Source: an uncultured Collinsella sp. (GTDB taxonomy: Bacteria; Actinomycetota; Coriobacteriia; Coriobacteriales; Coriobacteriaceae). From it: DNA of 57,490 nucleotides. Under the pieces are notes generated by a model. That model made no database searches, was not told the origin of the DNA, and saw only the letters and a list, made by a program, of their open reading frames with translations. Of this stretch, positions 1 through 7,991 are shown piece after piece (the first letter of the stretch is position 1; each line of letters opens with the position of its first letter). Where the stretch lies: the NCBI GenBank assembly GCA_905208635.1, contig CAJLPX010000014.1, positions 1 through 57,490 of the forward strand, in the 5' to 3' direction. Both the position numbers and the translations under genes were made by a program.

Positions 1-46
1 TTGGGGACACTCTTGAACAGGCAACAACCAAGGAGCGTCCCCGGAT

Positions 47-106
47 GCCGGCACTCGGGGACGTTCCTAAAGTGCCGGCACATAAGGAACGTCCCCGAGT
101 GCCGGC
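47..106. repeat. REP-like palindrome (GCCGGCACT / GGGGACGTTCC family)
   Basis: A perfect 22-bp inverted repeat (47-68 and 85-106) surrounds a loop that itself contains the palindrome GTGCCGGCAC. Related, more degenerate blocks built from the words ggggac, gtcccc and tgccggca are at 40461-40525 and 57219-57355. The sequence lies just upstream of the flippase gene and shows no coding signal. It is probably an intergenic REP-type element; any role is unknown. Confidence 0.75.
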
Positions 107-206
107 TACTGAATGGCGCCGCCGAAATTATCGAACAACCTGTTCAAAAACACGAACGAACACCGTCGCGTCTATACTAGAGCGCAGCAATAGAAAGGAC
201 TCCGCT

Positions 207-1781
207 TTGAGTATCACGCCCATCGATAGCATTCGCCGCGCCATCGCCCGCCGCAATGGCGTCGCCGACCCCACCGTATCGGACGGGGCGCACGGGCAGG
301 GCGGACGCATCGAGAACGGCCTGTTCCCCGCATCGCACACCGCCGAGGAGCTCGCACGAATCCAAGAGCTAAGCCAGCGTAACGCCGGCGGTCCCGACAG
401 CAGCCAGGCCACACGCCGTCGCCGCGAGCGCAATCGCCAGCCCGGCCCCATCCACCGCATGGTCAATGCCTGGTGGAACCGCCTGCTCGGAGCCGTCTAC
501 GGCGGCGGCTTCTCCACGCAAGAAGCCGAGTACGAAGATCACGCCACCCGTCGCGACTACCTTTGGAATACCCTGGGCACCGCCGTGTGGGGCATGGCGT
601 TTCCCCTGCTCACCATCGTGTCCACGCAGCTTGTGGGCGCCGAGGAGGCCGGCAAGTTCTCCATCGCCTTTGTCACCGGCACGCTCATCATGATCGCGTG
701 CAACTACGGCGTGCGCAATTTCCAGGTCTCGGACATCGACGAAAAGACGTCCTTTGCCTCTTACCAGCTCAACCGCTGGCTCTGCGGAGCGCTCGCGCTG
801 GCATGCGGCCTGGTATACAGCAGCGCCCGCGGCTACGATGCGCAGATGGCCACGATCGGCCTGGGCGTCTACCTCTATAAGGTGATCGACGGCATCGCCG
901 ACGTGTACGAGGGCCGCCTGCAGCAGGCCGACAAGCTCTATTTGGCCGGCATGAGCCAAACGCTGCGTTCCGCCGGCGTCATCGCGGTCTTTAGCGTGGC
1001 ACTGTTCCTCACGCGCAGCATGCCCATCGCGGCCATGGCCATGGGTGTCACCGCCATCGCCTCGCTCGTGCTGGTCACCGCGCCGCTTGCCCTGCTCGAG
1101 ACCGAAAAATCGCGCCACGTGAGCCTGCGCGAGGTCGGCCACCTGTTTGTCCAGTGCGCCCCGCTCTTTGGTGCACTGTTCCTGTTCAACCTTATTGAGA
1201 GCATGCCCAAGTTTGTGATGGAAGGCACGCTGGCATACAAATATCAGCTGTACTTTAATGCCCTGTTCTTTCCGGCGCAGGCTATTTTGCTGAGCATTGG
1301 ATTTATCTATAAACCGCAGCTCCTGCGCTTGTCGAGCATTTGGGCTAATCCTCGCAAGCGTCGTCGCTTTGACCTGATTATTGTTGCCGTTATGGCGCTG
1401 ATCGTGGTCATCACCGGCGTGTGCGCCGCATTTTTGGCAGGTCCCGGTATTCCCCTCATGAGCTTTATGTACGGCCTCAGCTTTGAACGCTACCGTACGC
1501 TGGCGCTGCTGATGGTCGTCGCCGGCGGCGTAACCGCGGCCATCGATTTTATCTACGCCATTATCACGGTGCTGCGCCACGCTGGAGACGTCACCAAGAT
1601 CTACCTGATCTGCTTCGCCGTAAGCGTGGTGCTGCCGGTGATCCTGATTAAGCTACTGGGTCTGATGGGCGCTGTGGTGAGCTACCTAGCCATCATGGCC
1701 CTACTCCTGGTGCTGTTGATTGTCGAATACGCCCACATTCGCCAGCGCATAGAACGCGACCGCAACCCGTACGGCGCCTAA
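207..1781 (+). CDS. Polysaccharide biosynthesis flippase-like membrane protein (MOP superfamily)
   Basis: Predicted 524-residue multi-pass membrane protein resembling the Wzx/MurJ-type flippases that move lipid-linked glycans across the cytoplasmic membrane. About the first 115 residues are hydrophilic, Arg-rich and probably cytoplasmic and disordered; about a dozen hydrophobic segments follow. I chose the TTG at 207 because it is preceded by AGAAAGGA at a normal distance. The open frame extends back to 45, but that part is translated from an intergenic palindrome. The gene stands alone, with a 123-bp repeat element after it. The substrate cannot be read from the sequence; the superfamily call is fairly safe and the exact role is not. 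Confidence 0.75.
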   Translation: MSITPIDSIRRAIARRNGVADPTVSDGAHGQGGRIENGLFPASHTAEELARIQELSQRNAGGPDSSQATRRRRERNRQPGPIHRMVNAWWNRLLGAVYGGGFSTQEAEYEDHATRRDYLWNTLGTAVWGMAFPLLTIVSTQLVGAEEAGKFSIAFVTGTLIMIACNYGVRNFQVSDIDEKTSFASYQLNRWLCGALALACGLVYSSARGYDAQMATIGLGVYLYKVIDGIADVYEGRLQQADKLYLAGMSQTLRSAGVIAVFSVALFLTRSMPIAAMAMGVTAIASLVLVTAPLALLETEKSRHVSLREVGHLFVQCAPLFGALFLFNLIESMPKFVMEGTLAYKYQLYFNALFFPAQAILLSIGFIYKPQLLRLSSIWANPRKRRRFDLIIVAVMALIVVITGVCAAFLAGPGIPLMSFMYGLSFERYRTLALLMVVAGGVTAAIDFIYAIITVLRHAGDVTKIYLICFAVSVVLPVILIKLLGLMGAVVSYLAIMALLLVLLIVEYAHIRQRIERDRNPYGA

Positions 1782-1829
1782 TTGGCGCAATGGGGGGGTC
1801 TCGTTGCGGACGATTTGCGACACGCAAAA

Positions 1830-1952
1830 CTAAGTGAGTAGACTTTTGCCGAATCCCTGACCACACCGGCAAAACACAAGTCAGTGACCTGCGGTTTTGT
1901 TGAGGCAAATTTGCCGGCTGCTCGGCATTTCCAAAAAAGTCTACTCACTTAG
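1830..1952. repeat. 123-bp MITE-like element, copy 1
   Basis: Bounded by perfect 18-bp terminal inverted repeats, CTAAGTGAGTAGACTTTT and its complement. A second copy of exactly the same length is at 4922-5044. Similarity continues outside the inverted repeats: ggggtctcgttg upstream (from about 1796) and ccRgcggg downstream. The centre shares the word gtgacctgc in both copies. It contains no credible ORF. It could be a non-autonomous transposable element or a structured RNA. Confidence 0.75.
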
Positions 1953-2064
1953 CCAGCGGGCAGCCAAATGATTATTTAATCCCCGTCCCAGAAAAATCAT
2001 TTGGTTGGCAGAAGGGCAAAAGCAGTCAAAAAAGCCCGTCCCAAATTAGCGACCCCTTGCGCCA

Positions 2065-2904
2065 TCATTCTCCAGGCTTGATATTTGCGTAGAACTCCGC
2101 ACCATCATCCAGGCGCAGGATGCCGACGCGGCCGAACTCGGAACCAGTGGCGGCGGCGCAGTCGATGTCGATGCGATCGGGCACGCCGGCGGTGTCCTCG
2201 CCGCCCAGGCGCACGATCTGCCCACGGCCCGACTCCTCATCGAGCCCCGCCAGGCCGCCGACCTCGCAATAACGTCCAAGCGACACCGTGGGCGTGTGGC
2301 CGCTCACCACGACCGGACCCTTGCCCTCGGCAGAAAGCAGCCCCGTCGACGCATCCCAGTAGCCATGACGAATCCACAGCAAGTCATCGGACGACTGCAC
2401 CGCAAGCATCTGCTGTAGTAGCTCGCGATCGGCGCTAACCGCTCCGGCACCATCGGCACAATCAACCCCATGTTCAAGCAAAAACGCCCGCGCCGCCTCG
2501 GTCTGGATGCCGGCATGTACCAGCAGGTACGGGCGCTCGTCAGTCTCGGCTACCGCGTAGAGCGGCAGCGTCGCCATCCAACGCACGAGCTCCTCGTACG
2601 CCTCAAATTCCATATCGTTGAGCTGCTGACGGGTAGTCCAACCGCCGTTGATATCCCAGGTCTCGGCATCGAGCGGATCCTGGCCAATGATGGCATCGAG
2701 CATGATCTGCTCGTGATTGCCCTTGAGCACGCGAGCGTTGGGTAGCGAGCGCACGAGCTTAATAACGCCAACCGGATCGGGCCCGCGATCGATCATGTCA
2801 CCCAGCACGTACAGCGTATCGTCGGACGCCAGCGAAATCTTGGACAGGGCCTCGTCAAGCGCACGCACGTGCCCGTGAGCATCAGATGTCACATAGATCG
2901 CCAT
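2065..2904 (-). CDS. Metallophosphoesterase (serine/threonine phosphatase / ApaH-PrpE-like)
   Basis: 279-residue calcineurin-like phosphoesterase. The metal-binding blocks are visible in order: D8-x-H10, GDMIDRG at 35-41, GNHE at 62-65, and later LLVHAG and SGHTP blocks that supply the remaining His ligands. Family members hydrolyse phosphoproteins or diadenosine tetraphosphate; which of these applies here cannot be decided. The ATG at 2904 is preceded by AGAGAGG. It is divergent from the antiporter gene, from which it is separated by 325 bp, and its stop lies close to a palindrome-rich stretch containing gcccgtccca, a word also found in the hairpin at 50594-50655. Confidence 0.85.
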   Translation of the reverse strand: MAIYVTSDAHGHVRALDEALSKISLASDDTLYVLGDMIDRGPDPVGVIKLVRSLPNARVLKGNHEQIMLDAIIGQDPLDAETWDINGGWTTRQQLNDMEFEAYEELVRWMATLPLYAVAETDERPYLLVHAGIQTEAARAFLLEHGVDCADGAGAVSADRELLQQMLAVQSSDDLLWIRHGYWDASTGLLSAEGKGPVVVSGHTPTVSLGRYCEVGGLAGLDEESGRGQIVRLGGEDTAGVPDRIDIDCAAATGSEFGRVGILRLDDGAEFYANIKPGE

Positions 2905-3229
2905 GGAACGCCTCTCTTTACATTGCGGCCGAAGCCCGGAGCCGCAACTAAAACTTCAAGTTGAACTTAAACGTTACCCATTGTACTCCGTTGTAATAAA
3001 GCTGGAAAGGGTTGCATACCGTCAACGGTCGCCAGCGCACGCCTGCCAACCCGCGCCGCTCACGCCACGCCGTCTGGCCCAGCGCCCCGACCAGCGACGC
3101 TCGCATCGCAGCCTCGTGTCGAAAATGCGCACGCCCGCAATCCAGGCCCATAAACCCACCACCTTTGGGTACAAATAACCGCAGACAACTGACCGTGCCA
3201 CGCCAACCACCCAGGAGCGGACACCATCC
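2905..3229. other. Divergent intergenic region
   Basis: This 325-bp region separates the phosphoesterase (minus) from the antiporter (plus), so promoters for both genes should lie here. The part next to the phosphoesterase is A/T-rich; the part next to the antiporter is GC-rich with no obvious RNA structure. I see no convincing gene and no consensus promoter. Confidence 0.5.
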
Positions 3230-4831
3230 ATGAACCAGATACTTCTCTTTATCGGCCTCGTCATTATTCTGTGTCTGACCATCAAACCCGTCGGCAAAAA
3301 GCTCCCCTTCCCCACCCTGCTCATCTTTATCGCGCTCGGCATGCTGCTGGGTGTCAACGGCCCGGCGCACATCGATTTTAGCGACTATGCGCTCACCGAA
3401 ACCGTCTGCAGCACGGCGCTGCTGTTCATCATGTTCTACGGCGGCTTTAACACCAACATCGACCGTGCCAAACCTGTCGCCGCGCCTGCGGTGCTGCTGA
3501 GCACGCTCGGTGTCGTCATCACTGCTGGCATTACGGGTGCGTTTGCGCACTTTGTACTGGGCTTCGACTGGATCGGCGGCCTGCTGCTGGGCTCAGTCGT
3601 AGCATCGACCGATGCGGCGAGCGTCTTTAGCGTGCTGCGCGAGCACAACCTGTCGCTGCGCGGCGGCACCGACTCGCTGCTCGAGGTCGAATCGGGCTCA
3701 AACGACCCCGTCGCCTACATGCTCACCGCGGTGCTCGCGACCCTCGCGGCCGGCGGCAACATCGACATCCCCATGCTGCTGGCCAAGCAGATCATCCTGG
3801 GCGTGGGGTTGGGTCTTGCCATCGGCTGGGCATCCAGCCGCCTGATAGAGCGCGCACGCGCAACGGCCGAGGGCGCGCAGACCATCTTTTTGTTCGCCGT
3901 GGCGATCGTTGCCTACGCGCTGCCGGGCTATCTGGGTGGCAACGGCTTTTTGGCCGTATACCTGGCCGGCATCGTGCTGGGTGCCAGCGACATCACCGGC
4001 AAGGTCGAGATGGCGCACTTCTTCGATACCCTCACCGAAATGGCCGAGATGACCATCTTCTTTTTGCTCGGCCTGCTCGTCACACCCGCCCGCCTGCCGC
4101 AAATGCTGCCACCGGGCTTGGCACTCATGGCGTTTATGCTCTTTGCGAGCCGCCCCATCGCCGTCGGCCTGCTGTTGGCGCCGTTTAGGACCAACCCTCG
4201 CCAGGTCGCACTCGTAAGCTGGGCGGGTCTGCGCGGCGCGGCTTCGGTCGTATTTAGCCTCTTTGCCGTAGTGGCCGGTGTTCCCGGTGGACATGACCTA
4301 TTTGACCTGGTCTTTGTAATTGCCGTGTCGAGCATTGTGGTGCAGGGCTCGCTGCTGCCGGCGGTGGCGAAAAAGCTCGACATGATCGACGCAGAAGGCG
4401 ACGTGCGCCGCACGTTTAACGACTACCGCGACGAAGACGGCATGTCGTTCGTCAAGCTCAAGGTGGGCGCGGGTCATCCGTTTGCCGGGCGCTCACTCGC
4501 GGACATTGGCAGCGTCACGGACATGCTCGTGGTCCTGGTACTGCGCGACGGCGCGCACCCGGTGCTGCCCAACGGGGATACCATGATCGAAGAAGGCGAC
4601 CTTCTGGTTATGGCCGCTCCAACGTTTGAGGAGCGTGCCGAGGTTACGCTGCGCGAGGTTACCGTGACTCCCCACGGTCGCTTGGCTGGACAGCGTCTGC
4701 GCGACGTGCCGCAAGGCAAGCACCCCTTTATCGTCGTGATGCTCAAGCGCGACGGCCAAACGATCATCCCCGACGGCAACACCCTTATATACGCTGGCGA
4801 CGAAGCCGTCATCGCCACGCTGGCGTCGTAG
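3230..4831 (+). CDS. Potassium/proton antiporter (CPA1 family, NhaP2/CvrA-like) with TrkA-C domain
   Basis: 533-residue protein. Residues 1 to about 390 are a run of hydrophobic helices typical of CPA1 cation/proton exchangers, including the conserved block around STDAAS and the ESGSNDP motif that carries ion-translocating acidic residues. The last 130 residues form a soluble cytoplasmic tail with two TrkA-C (RCK-C)-like repeats, which in this family bind nucleotides or other regulatory ligands. It probably exchanges K+ (or Na+) for H+ across the cytoplasmic membrane. It is monocistronic and followed by the second copy of the 123-bp element. Confidence 0.88.
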   Translation: MNQILLFIGLVIILCLTIKPVGKKLPFPTLLIFIALGMLLGVNGPAHIDFSDYALTETVCSTALLFIMFYGGFNTNIDRAKPVAAPAVLLSTLGVVITAGITGAFAHFVLGFDWIGGLLLGSVVASTDAASVFSVLREHNLSLRGGTDSLLEVESGSNDPVAYMLTAVLATLAAGGNIDIPMLLAKQIILGVGLGLAIGWASSRLIERARATAEGAQTIFLFAVAIVAYALPGYLGGNGFLAVYLAGIVLGASDITGKVEMAHFFDTLTEMAEMTIFFLLGLLVTPARLPQMLPPGLALMAFMLFASRPIAVGLLLAPFRTNPRQVALVSWAGLRGAASVVFSLFAVVAGVPGGHDLFDLVFVIAVSSIVVQGSLLPAVAKKLDMIDAEGDVRRTFNDYRDEDGMSFVKLKVGAGHPFAGRSLADIGSVTDMLVVLVLRDGAHPVLPNGDTMIEEGDLLVMAAPTFEERAEVTLREVTVTPHGRLAGQRLRDVPQGKHPFIVVMLKRDGQTIIPDGNTLIYAGDEAVIATLAS

Positions 4832-4921
4832 CGGCCAGGGACAGCCGTCCCGTATTGGCTACATTTGAGCATCAATCGCCCCGACAGGGGTCTCGTTGAG
4901 GACAGTTAGTGTCTCTCAAGA

Positions 4922-5044
4922 CTAAGTGAGTAGGCTTTTGTCGAATCGCCGACCACGTCACCAAAGCACAAGTCTGTGACCTGCAGGTTTGTTGAAGAAA
5001 AGACTTCGGGTGCTCAGCATTTCCAAAAAAGCCTACTCACTTAG
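4922..5044. repeat. 123-bp MITE-like element, copy 2
   Basis: Same length and same terminal inverted repeats as 1830-1952 (ends CTAAGTGAGTAGGCTTTT), with compensating changes that keep the two ends complementary. Both copies lie a short distance downstream of a plus-strand membrane-protein gene. No target-site duplication is obvious, because similarity extends past the inverted repeats. Confidence 0.75.
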
Positions 5045-5152
5045 CCGGCGGGTGGCCATAATAGAACCGCCGCGACGTCGTTGGACTCCGTTGCGACAGT
5101 TTATCATGCATTTTCGCACAGCCGTGGGCACAAACACCCCGTCACCCCATAT

Positions 5153-5176
5153 GACAAAGGGCAGTCCCTTTGTCAC
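5153..5176. repeat. Short palindrome TGACAAAGGG / CCCTTTGTCA
   Basis: A perfect 10-bp inverted repeat with a 4-nt loop, in a roughly 200-bp gene-free stretch between the 123-bp element and the first small RNA unit. It could be a weak terminator or one more intergenic palindrome family. Nothing else was recognised between 5045 and 5250. Confidence 0.6.
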
Positions 5177-5249
5177 ATTAAATAGAACTTCAGCAAGAAG
5201 CTGAGGAAAAAGAAGACCGAATGAGCCACCGCTCGCATCGCAACCATGG

Positions 5250-5320
5250 TATAAATGGATTGCGCTCCTTTATGGAGGGCAGTCAAGGGCCGGGGGATTC
5301 CCCCGGCATTTTTGTTTTTA
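5250..5320 (+). ncRNA. DUF3800-linked structured RNA, unit 1
   Basis: A TATAAA -10-like box at 5250-5255 is followed by a small hairpin (CTCC/GGAG, 5265-5277). Next come a linker ending in caag-g, a strong GC hairpin GCCGGGGG/CCCCCGGC (5289-5307) and a T-rich tail, i.e. an intrinsic terminator. Two other units with the same plan are at 5376-5444 (plus) and 6150-6221 (minus), around the DUF3800 gene. Conserved structured RNAs next to DUF3800 genes have been reported from comparative genomics (the DUF3800 RNA motifs). This assignment is inference from layout and structure. The -35 box is poor here. Confidence 0.65.
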
Positions 5321-5375
5321 GGTCAACAGGAAATCGAGCGAAATGTCTCGTGTAGACCCGACATGCGGTTTCTGT

Positions 5376-5444
5376 TATAAAGATGTCGGTACCCTCGAAT
5401 AGAGGGGCCTCCAAGAGCCGGGGTCTTACCTCCGGCATTTTTTA
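5376..5444 (+). ncRNA. DUF3800-linked structured RNA, unit 2
   Basis: Same plan as unit 1: TATAAA at 5376-5381 with a partial -35 (TAGACC, 17-bp spacing), hairpin CCCTC/GAGGG (5392-5406), linker GGCCTCCAAGA, second hairpin GCCGG/CCGGC (5417-5436), and a T6 terminator tail. It ends about 20 bp from the 3' end of the convergent DUF3800 gene, so it could also stop transcription at that end. Confidence 0.68.
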
Positions 5445-5464
5445 TGCAATACGAGGCCTGCCCA

Positions 5465-6139
5465 TTAGACGACAGCCTTCTTTCTCATTTCTTTTAGTAA
5501 GCCTTTTTTAAACGCAGTACTACCACCAAAAAACTTCTGGTCAGTATTAGTCTGCTTATTCGCCTGATATTTCAGACTCGTGAACTCAATGGTACAGATA
5601 TAGTCCGCAGCCTGAGCCAAATAGTAATCCGATGAAGTTGTCGGCTTATAGATAACTGCATTTTTAGCCAAAGCGTAATCGATTGCCTTGTGAAGCGCAC
5701 TCGAAACCGAACCCTGTCCTCCGTCGTAGTAAATCTTCACAGCATCAAACTGCTGAAACCAACTCAAATTATCGAATATGAAATCGATGATTTCACGCCG
5801 CATCGCATCAGCGATCTGTTTGAGAGTTCGATACCGATGCGTCTTGAATACAAACACCTTGTACGAGATGGGCAAATGTCGAAACATAACTCGAAATAGT
5901 GAAAACAGCCTTTTTCTCTCACTGATGTCCAAGTCCTTGAACTGATCTTTTCCATTCATGAGAGGAGAAGCATGGAACGGAAGGAGCGGCAATCCGCTAT
6001 CGGCTACCGCCCTTTCATATTTCTCTATTCCCTCAGCGATGGGAATATTTTGTTCATGAAAAACAAAGGCAACAAGATAGTATTTTTCACGAAGATCATC
6101 GCTTCCAGATTCATCAATAAAGATACTCAGATCTCGCAT
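5465..6139 (-). CDS. DUF3800 domain protein
   Basis: 224-residue soluble protein of the DUF3800 family. Visible family marks are an N-terminal IDESG block (residues 8-12), a central acidic strand DAVKIYYDGG, and the late AQAADYI motif. This acidic pattern suggests a metal-dependent RNase H-like fold, but the biochemical function of the family is not established. I place the start at the ATG at 6139, 6 nt after AAGGA; a TTG at 6145 is in frame but too close to it. Base composition is more A/T-rich than the neighbours. It lies directly downstream of structured RNA unit 3 on the same strand, with only the terminator of that RNA in between, and convergent to units 1 and 2. The BREX operon ends about 160 bp upstream. 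Confidence 0.85.
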   Translation of the reverse strand: MRDLSIFIDESGSDDLREKYYLVAFVFHEQNIPIAEGIEKYERAVADSGLPLLPFHASPLMNGKDQFKDLDISERKRLFSLFRVMFRHLPISYKVFVFKTHRYRTLKQIADAMRREIIDFIFDNLSWFQQFDAVKIYYDGGQGSVSSALHKAIDYALAKNAVIYKPTTSSDYYLAQAADYICTIEFTSLKYQANKQTNTDQKFFGGSTAFKKGLLKEMRKKAVV

Positions 6140-6149
6140 GGGCAATCCT

Positions 6150-6221
6150 TAATAAAAAAGCCGGGGAAAACGTCCCCGGCACTTGGAAGCCCTCTCTTAA
6201 GAGATGACCACCTAATTTATA
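6150..6221 (-). ncRNA. DUF3800-linked structured RNA, unit 3 (leader of the DUF3800 gene)
   Basis: On the minus strand: TTGAAT -35 (6245-6240), 18-bp spacer and TATAAA -10 (6221-6216). Then come a TCTC/GAGA hairpin (6193-6204), a linker GGCTTCCAAG, a GCCGGGG/CCCCGGC hairpin (6160-6180) and a TTTTTT tail. It has the best promoter of the three units. The DUF3800 start codon is about 10 nt past the terminator, so DUF3800 mRNA may arise by read-through. Confidence 0.7.
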
Positions 6222-6294
6222 CCATGAAGCTGGGCGTATATTCAAGCATGAGTATAAAATACAAACATATGTTCGTCAATAGCAAAGGTGGCCA

Positions 6295-6492
6295 TCATTC
6301 AGCGTCGTCGTCGGCAGCAAAGTCGCGGAGATCGAGGCCTTCTCGCTCGGCTCGGGCTAGCAACTCTTGGGGCGACTCGTCCTCGATATCCACCACGTCG
6401 AGCATGGCAGCGGGAAAGCCCACACCGGCTGCACTCCCCGCGCGGTCGAGCAAACTCTCGCGCAGCTGGTCAACATCAACATCGATCTTCAT
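6295..6492 (-). CDS. Small acidic protein at the end of the BREX operon, unknown
   Basis: 65 residues, acidic, with no recognised domain. It has an ATG start with GGGAG at a good distance, and codon choice matches the GC-rich genes upstream. It ends in a strongly acidic tail and contains a region that could be helical (SPQELLARAEREGLDLRDF). It follows the 450-residue unknown gene by 27 bp on the same strand and is the last gene of the BREX transcription unit before the DUF3800 locus. I cannot assign a function. Confidence 0.6.
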   Translation of the reverse strand: MKIDVDVDQLRESLLDRAGSAAGVGFPAAMLDVVDIEDESPQELLARAEREGLDLRDFAADDDAE

Positions 6493-6519
6493 GGTGAAAC
6501 TCCCTACCGGATCAGGCCC

Positions 6520-7872
6520 CTACTCACTAGCACCGAGCGCGTCCACAGCAGCAACAAAAGCCGCAACCTGCTTGTCATCCATCTGCGTGGCCAAACGCCC
6601 CACGGGCTCGTCGTAGGCAAACTGCACCTTATCGATAAAGCAATCCCAGGCACGCTCGTCCACACGCACGGCGGCCTCGCAGTACTGGCTGAGCTTTTTG
6701 AGTCCATACCAAAACGCATTCACATGGCGCGCAGGATCTTCGTCCAGCACACCATCGTAGCGCCGTCCGTTAAACTCACGCATGCGCGCCACGGCAACCT
6801 CGAGCGAGTCGCCGCCGTCGACCGAGGCCTCGTCCACAAGCTCGGGAATCGCAACTTCGCGCCGAACATTGTGCCTGGTAGCACCGTCATACTCGCCCAC
6901 CAACACGTCTTCGTCAAACCGATCATCGTAGTCGAAATAGCTACTGCCGCGGCAAATCCCATGCGGCGAACCGGCACCAAAGGCACAGAACAACCCGCCG
7001 TCGGTAACAACGCGCCTATAGGCCTCAAACGACTTCTTAACCTGAGCGAGCAACTCGGCAAGCTCCCCGGCATCGCACCCCGTCTCGCACGTAATGCAAA
7101 CAAGCCCCGGCAACGATACCGGCTCCACCGTGCTCCCTGCAACGCGGGCAGCGCGTTCGGCCCGATACGCTTGGGCTGCCAAGCGCGCTCGCTGCGCAGC
7201 ACCGCGCACATTAGTAAGCTCGCGCTCCAGCGCCACATCGCCAGCCACATCGCTCGCAAACGCGTCAGCACCCTGCGGCCCGGTCGCACTCAGCTCGGAC
7301 TCAAACGTCGCCGTGATCATGCCGGCAAGGTCCGTTGTATCGGCGGCGCAACGCAGCTGCTCCAGCTGCGTGCATAGCAGATCGGCATCCAAGGGTGCGG
7401 CATCCACAACGCGCGCGTCACTCAGACGCGCCGCGCCCTGCAACACCAAAGCCCCCGCAGCATCGTATGCCGCACGAACCCTGTCCGCCGTATTGGCACG
7501 CAGCTTTACCTCGATAAACGCAAGCGTCTGCTCCAAGCGGGCCAACAGTTCGGCCTTGTCCTCCATACGCAAAAAGGCAGCGTAGCGCCGCTCCATCTGC
7601 AACGGGCCCACAACGCCTACCTGCTTGCGAGCGCGCGCAAGAGAATCAAATTCAACGCGGCGTACATACCCGTCAACGGCCCGCACGGCAGACTCACGCG
7701 CAGCACGCTCGGCAGCCTCGACGCCCCCGATCACGGCCAGCAGCTCGCGGGGGCGCGCCTTGCGCAACAACTCCCCGCGATCGTACTGCTCAAGCGCCGT
7801 CTGACGCTTGGCTACCGACTCAAAGCCAAACAGCTCATCGAGCAACTCGCCAACAGAATGCTCTTCCGCCAT
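6520..7872 (-). CDS. Unknown 450-residue protein downstream of brxL
   Basis: Not recognised. The first 230 or so residues are Ala/Arg/Glu-rich and probably mostly helical. The second half is more mixed, with a Cys-containing stretch CITCETGC, a block FCAFGAGSPHGICRG and an acidic stretch YDDRFDEDVLVGEYDG. No membrane segment or signal peptide is evident. The start ATG at 7872 follows GAGGAGG. It is separated from brxL by about 119 bp that contain a 10-bp tandem repeat. Position and strand suggest co-transcription with BREX, so it may be an accessory component, but no domain supports this. Confidence 0.65.
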   Translation of the reverse strand: MAEEHSVGELLDELFGFESVAKRQTALEQYDRGELLRKARPRELLAVIGGVEAAERAARESAVRAVDGYVRRVEFDSLARARKQVGVVGPLQMERRYAAFLRMEDKAELLARLEQTLAFIEVKLRANTADRVRAAYDAAGALVLQGAARLSDARVVDAAPLDADLLCTQLEQLRCAADTTDLAGMITATFESELSATGPQGADAFASDVAGDVALERELTNVRGAAQRARLAAQAYRAERAARVAGSTVEPVSLPGLVCITCETGCDAGELAELLAQVKKSFEAYRRVVTDGGLFCAFGAGSPHGICRGSSYFDYDDRFDEDVLVGEYDGATRHNVRREVAIPELVDEASVDGGDSLEVAVARMREFNGRRYDGVLDEDPARHVNAFWYGLKKLSQYCEAAVRVDERAWDCFIDKVQFAYDEPVGRLATQMDDKQVAAFVAAVDALGASE

Positions 7873-7908
7873 GGCAAGGCCTCCTCACGCGCGACGCGCC
7901 AACACGCC

Positions 7909-7948
7909 CGCGGGCTCACGCGGGCACTCGCGGGCACCCGCGGACTCA
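7909..7948. repeat. 10-bp GC-rich tandem repeat
   Basis: Four adjacent 10-bp units (cgcgggctca, cgcgggcact, cgcgggcacc, cgcggactca) and a partial fifth, in the gap between brxL and the next gene. Such short tandem repeats can change copy number. The effect here could only be on spacing or mRNA structure. Confidence 0.7.
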
Positions 7949-7991
7949 CGCGCGCCAAACGCCACGCACGCAAGCCCGCACGCTCGCATCC

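Noticed and set aside
369..1580. Long minus-strand open frame opposite the flippase gene
   Set aside because: Its translation is low-complexity (His, Gln, Gly, Asp-rich), typical of the antisense frame of a GC-rich gene, with no start signal.
5250..5444. CRISPR-like array, because two similar hairpin units follow each other
   Set aside because: Only two units, different sequences, each with its own promoter-like box and terminator; no constant repeats and spacers, and no cas genes.
7909..7948. Intrinsic terminator after brxL
   Set aside because: The GC-rich stretch is better explained as 10-bp tandem units; no T-run follows on the minus strand.
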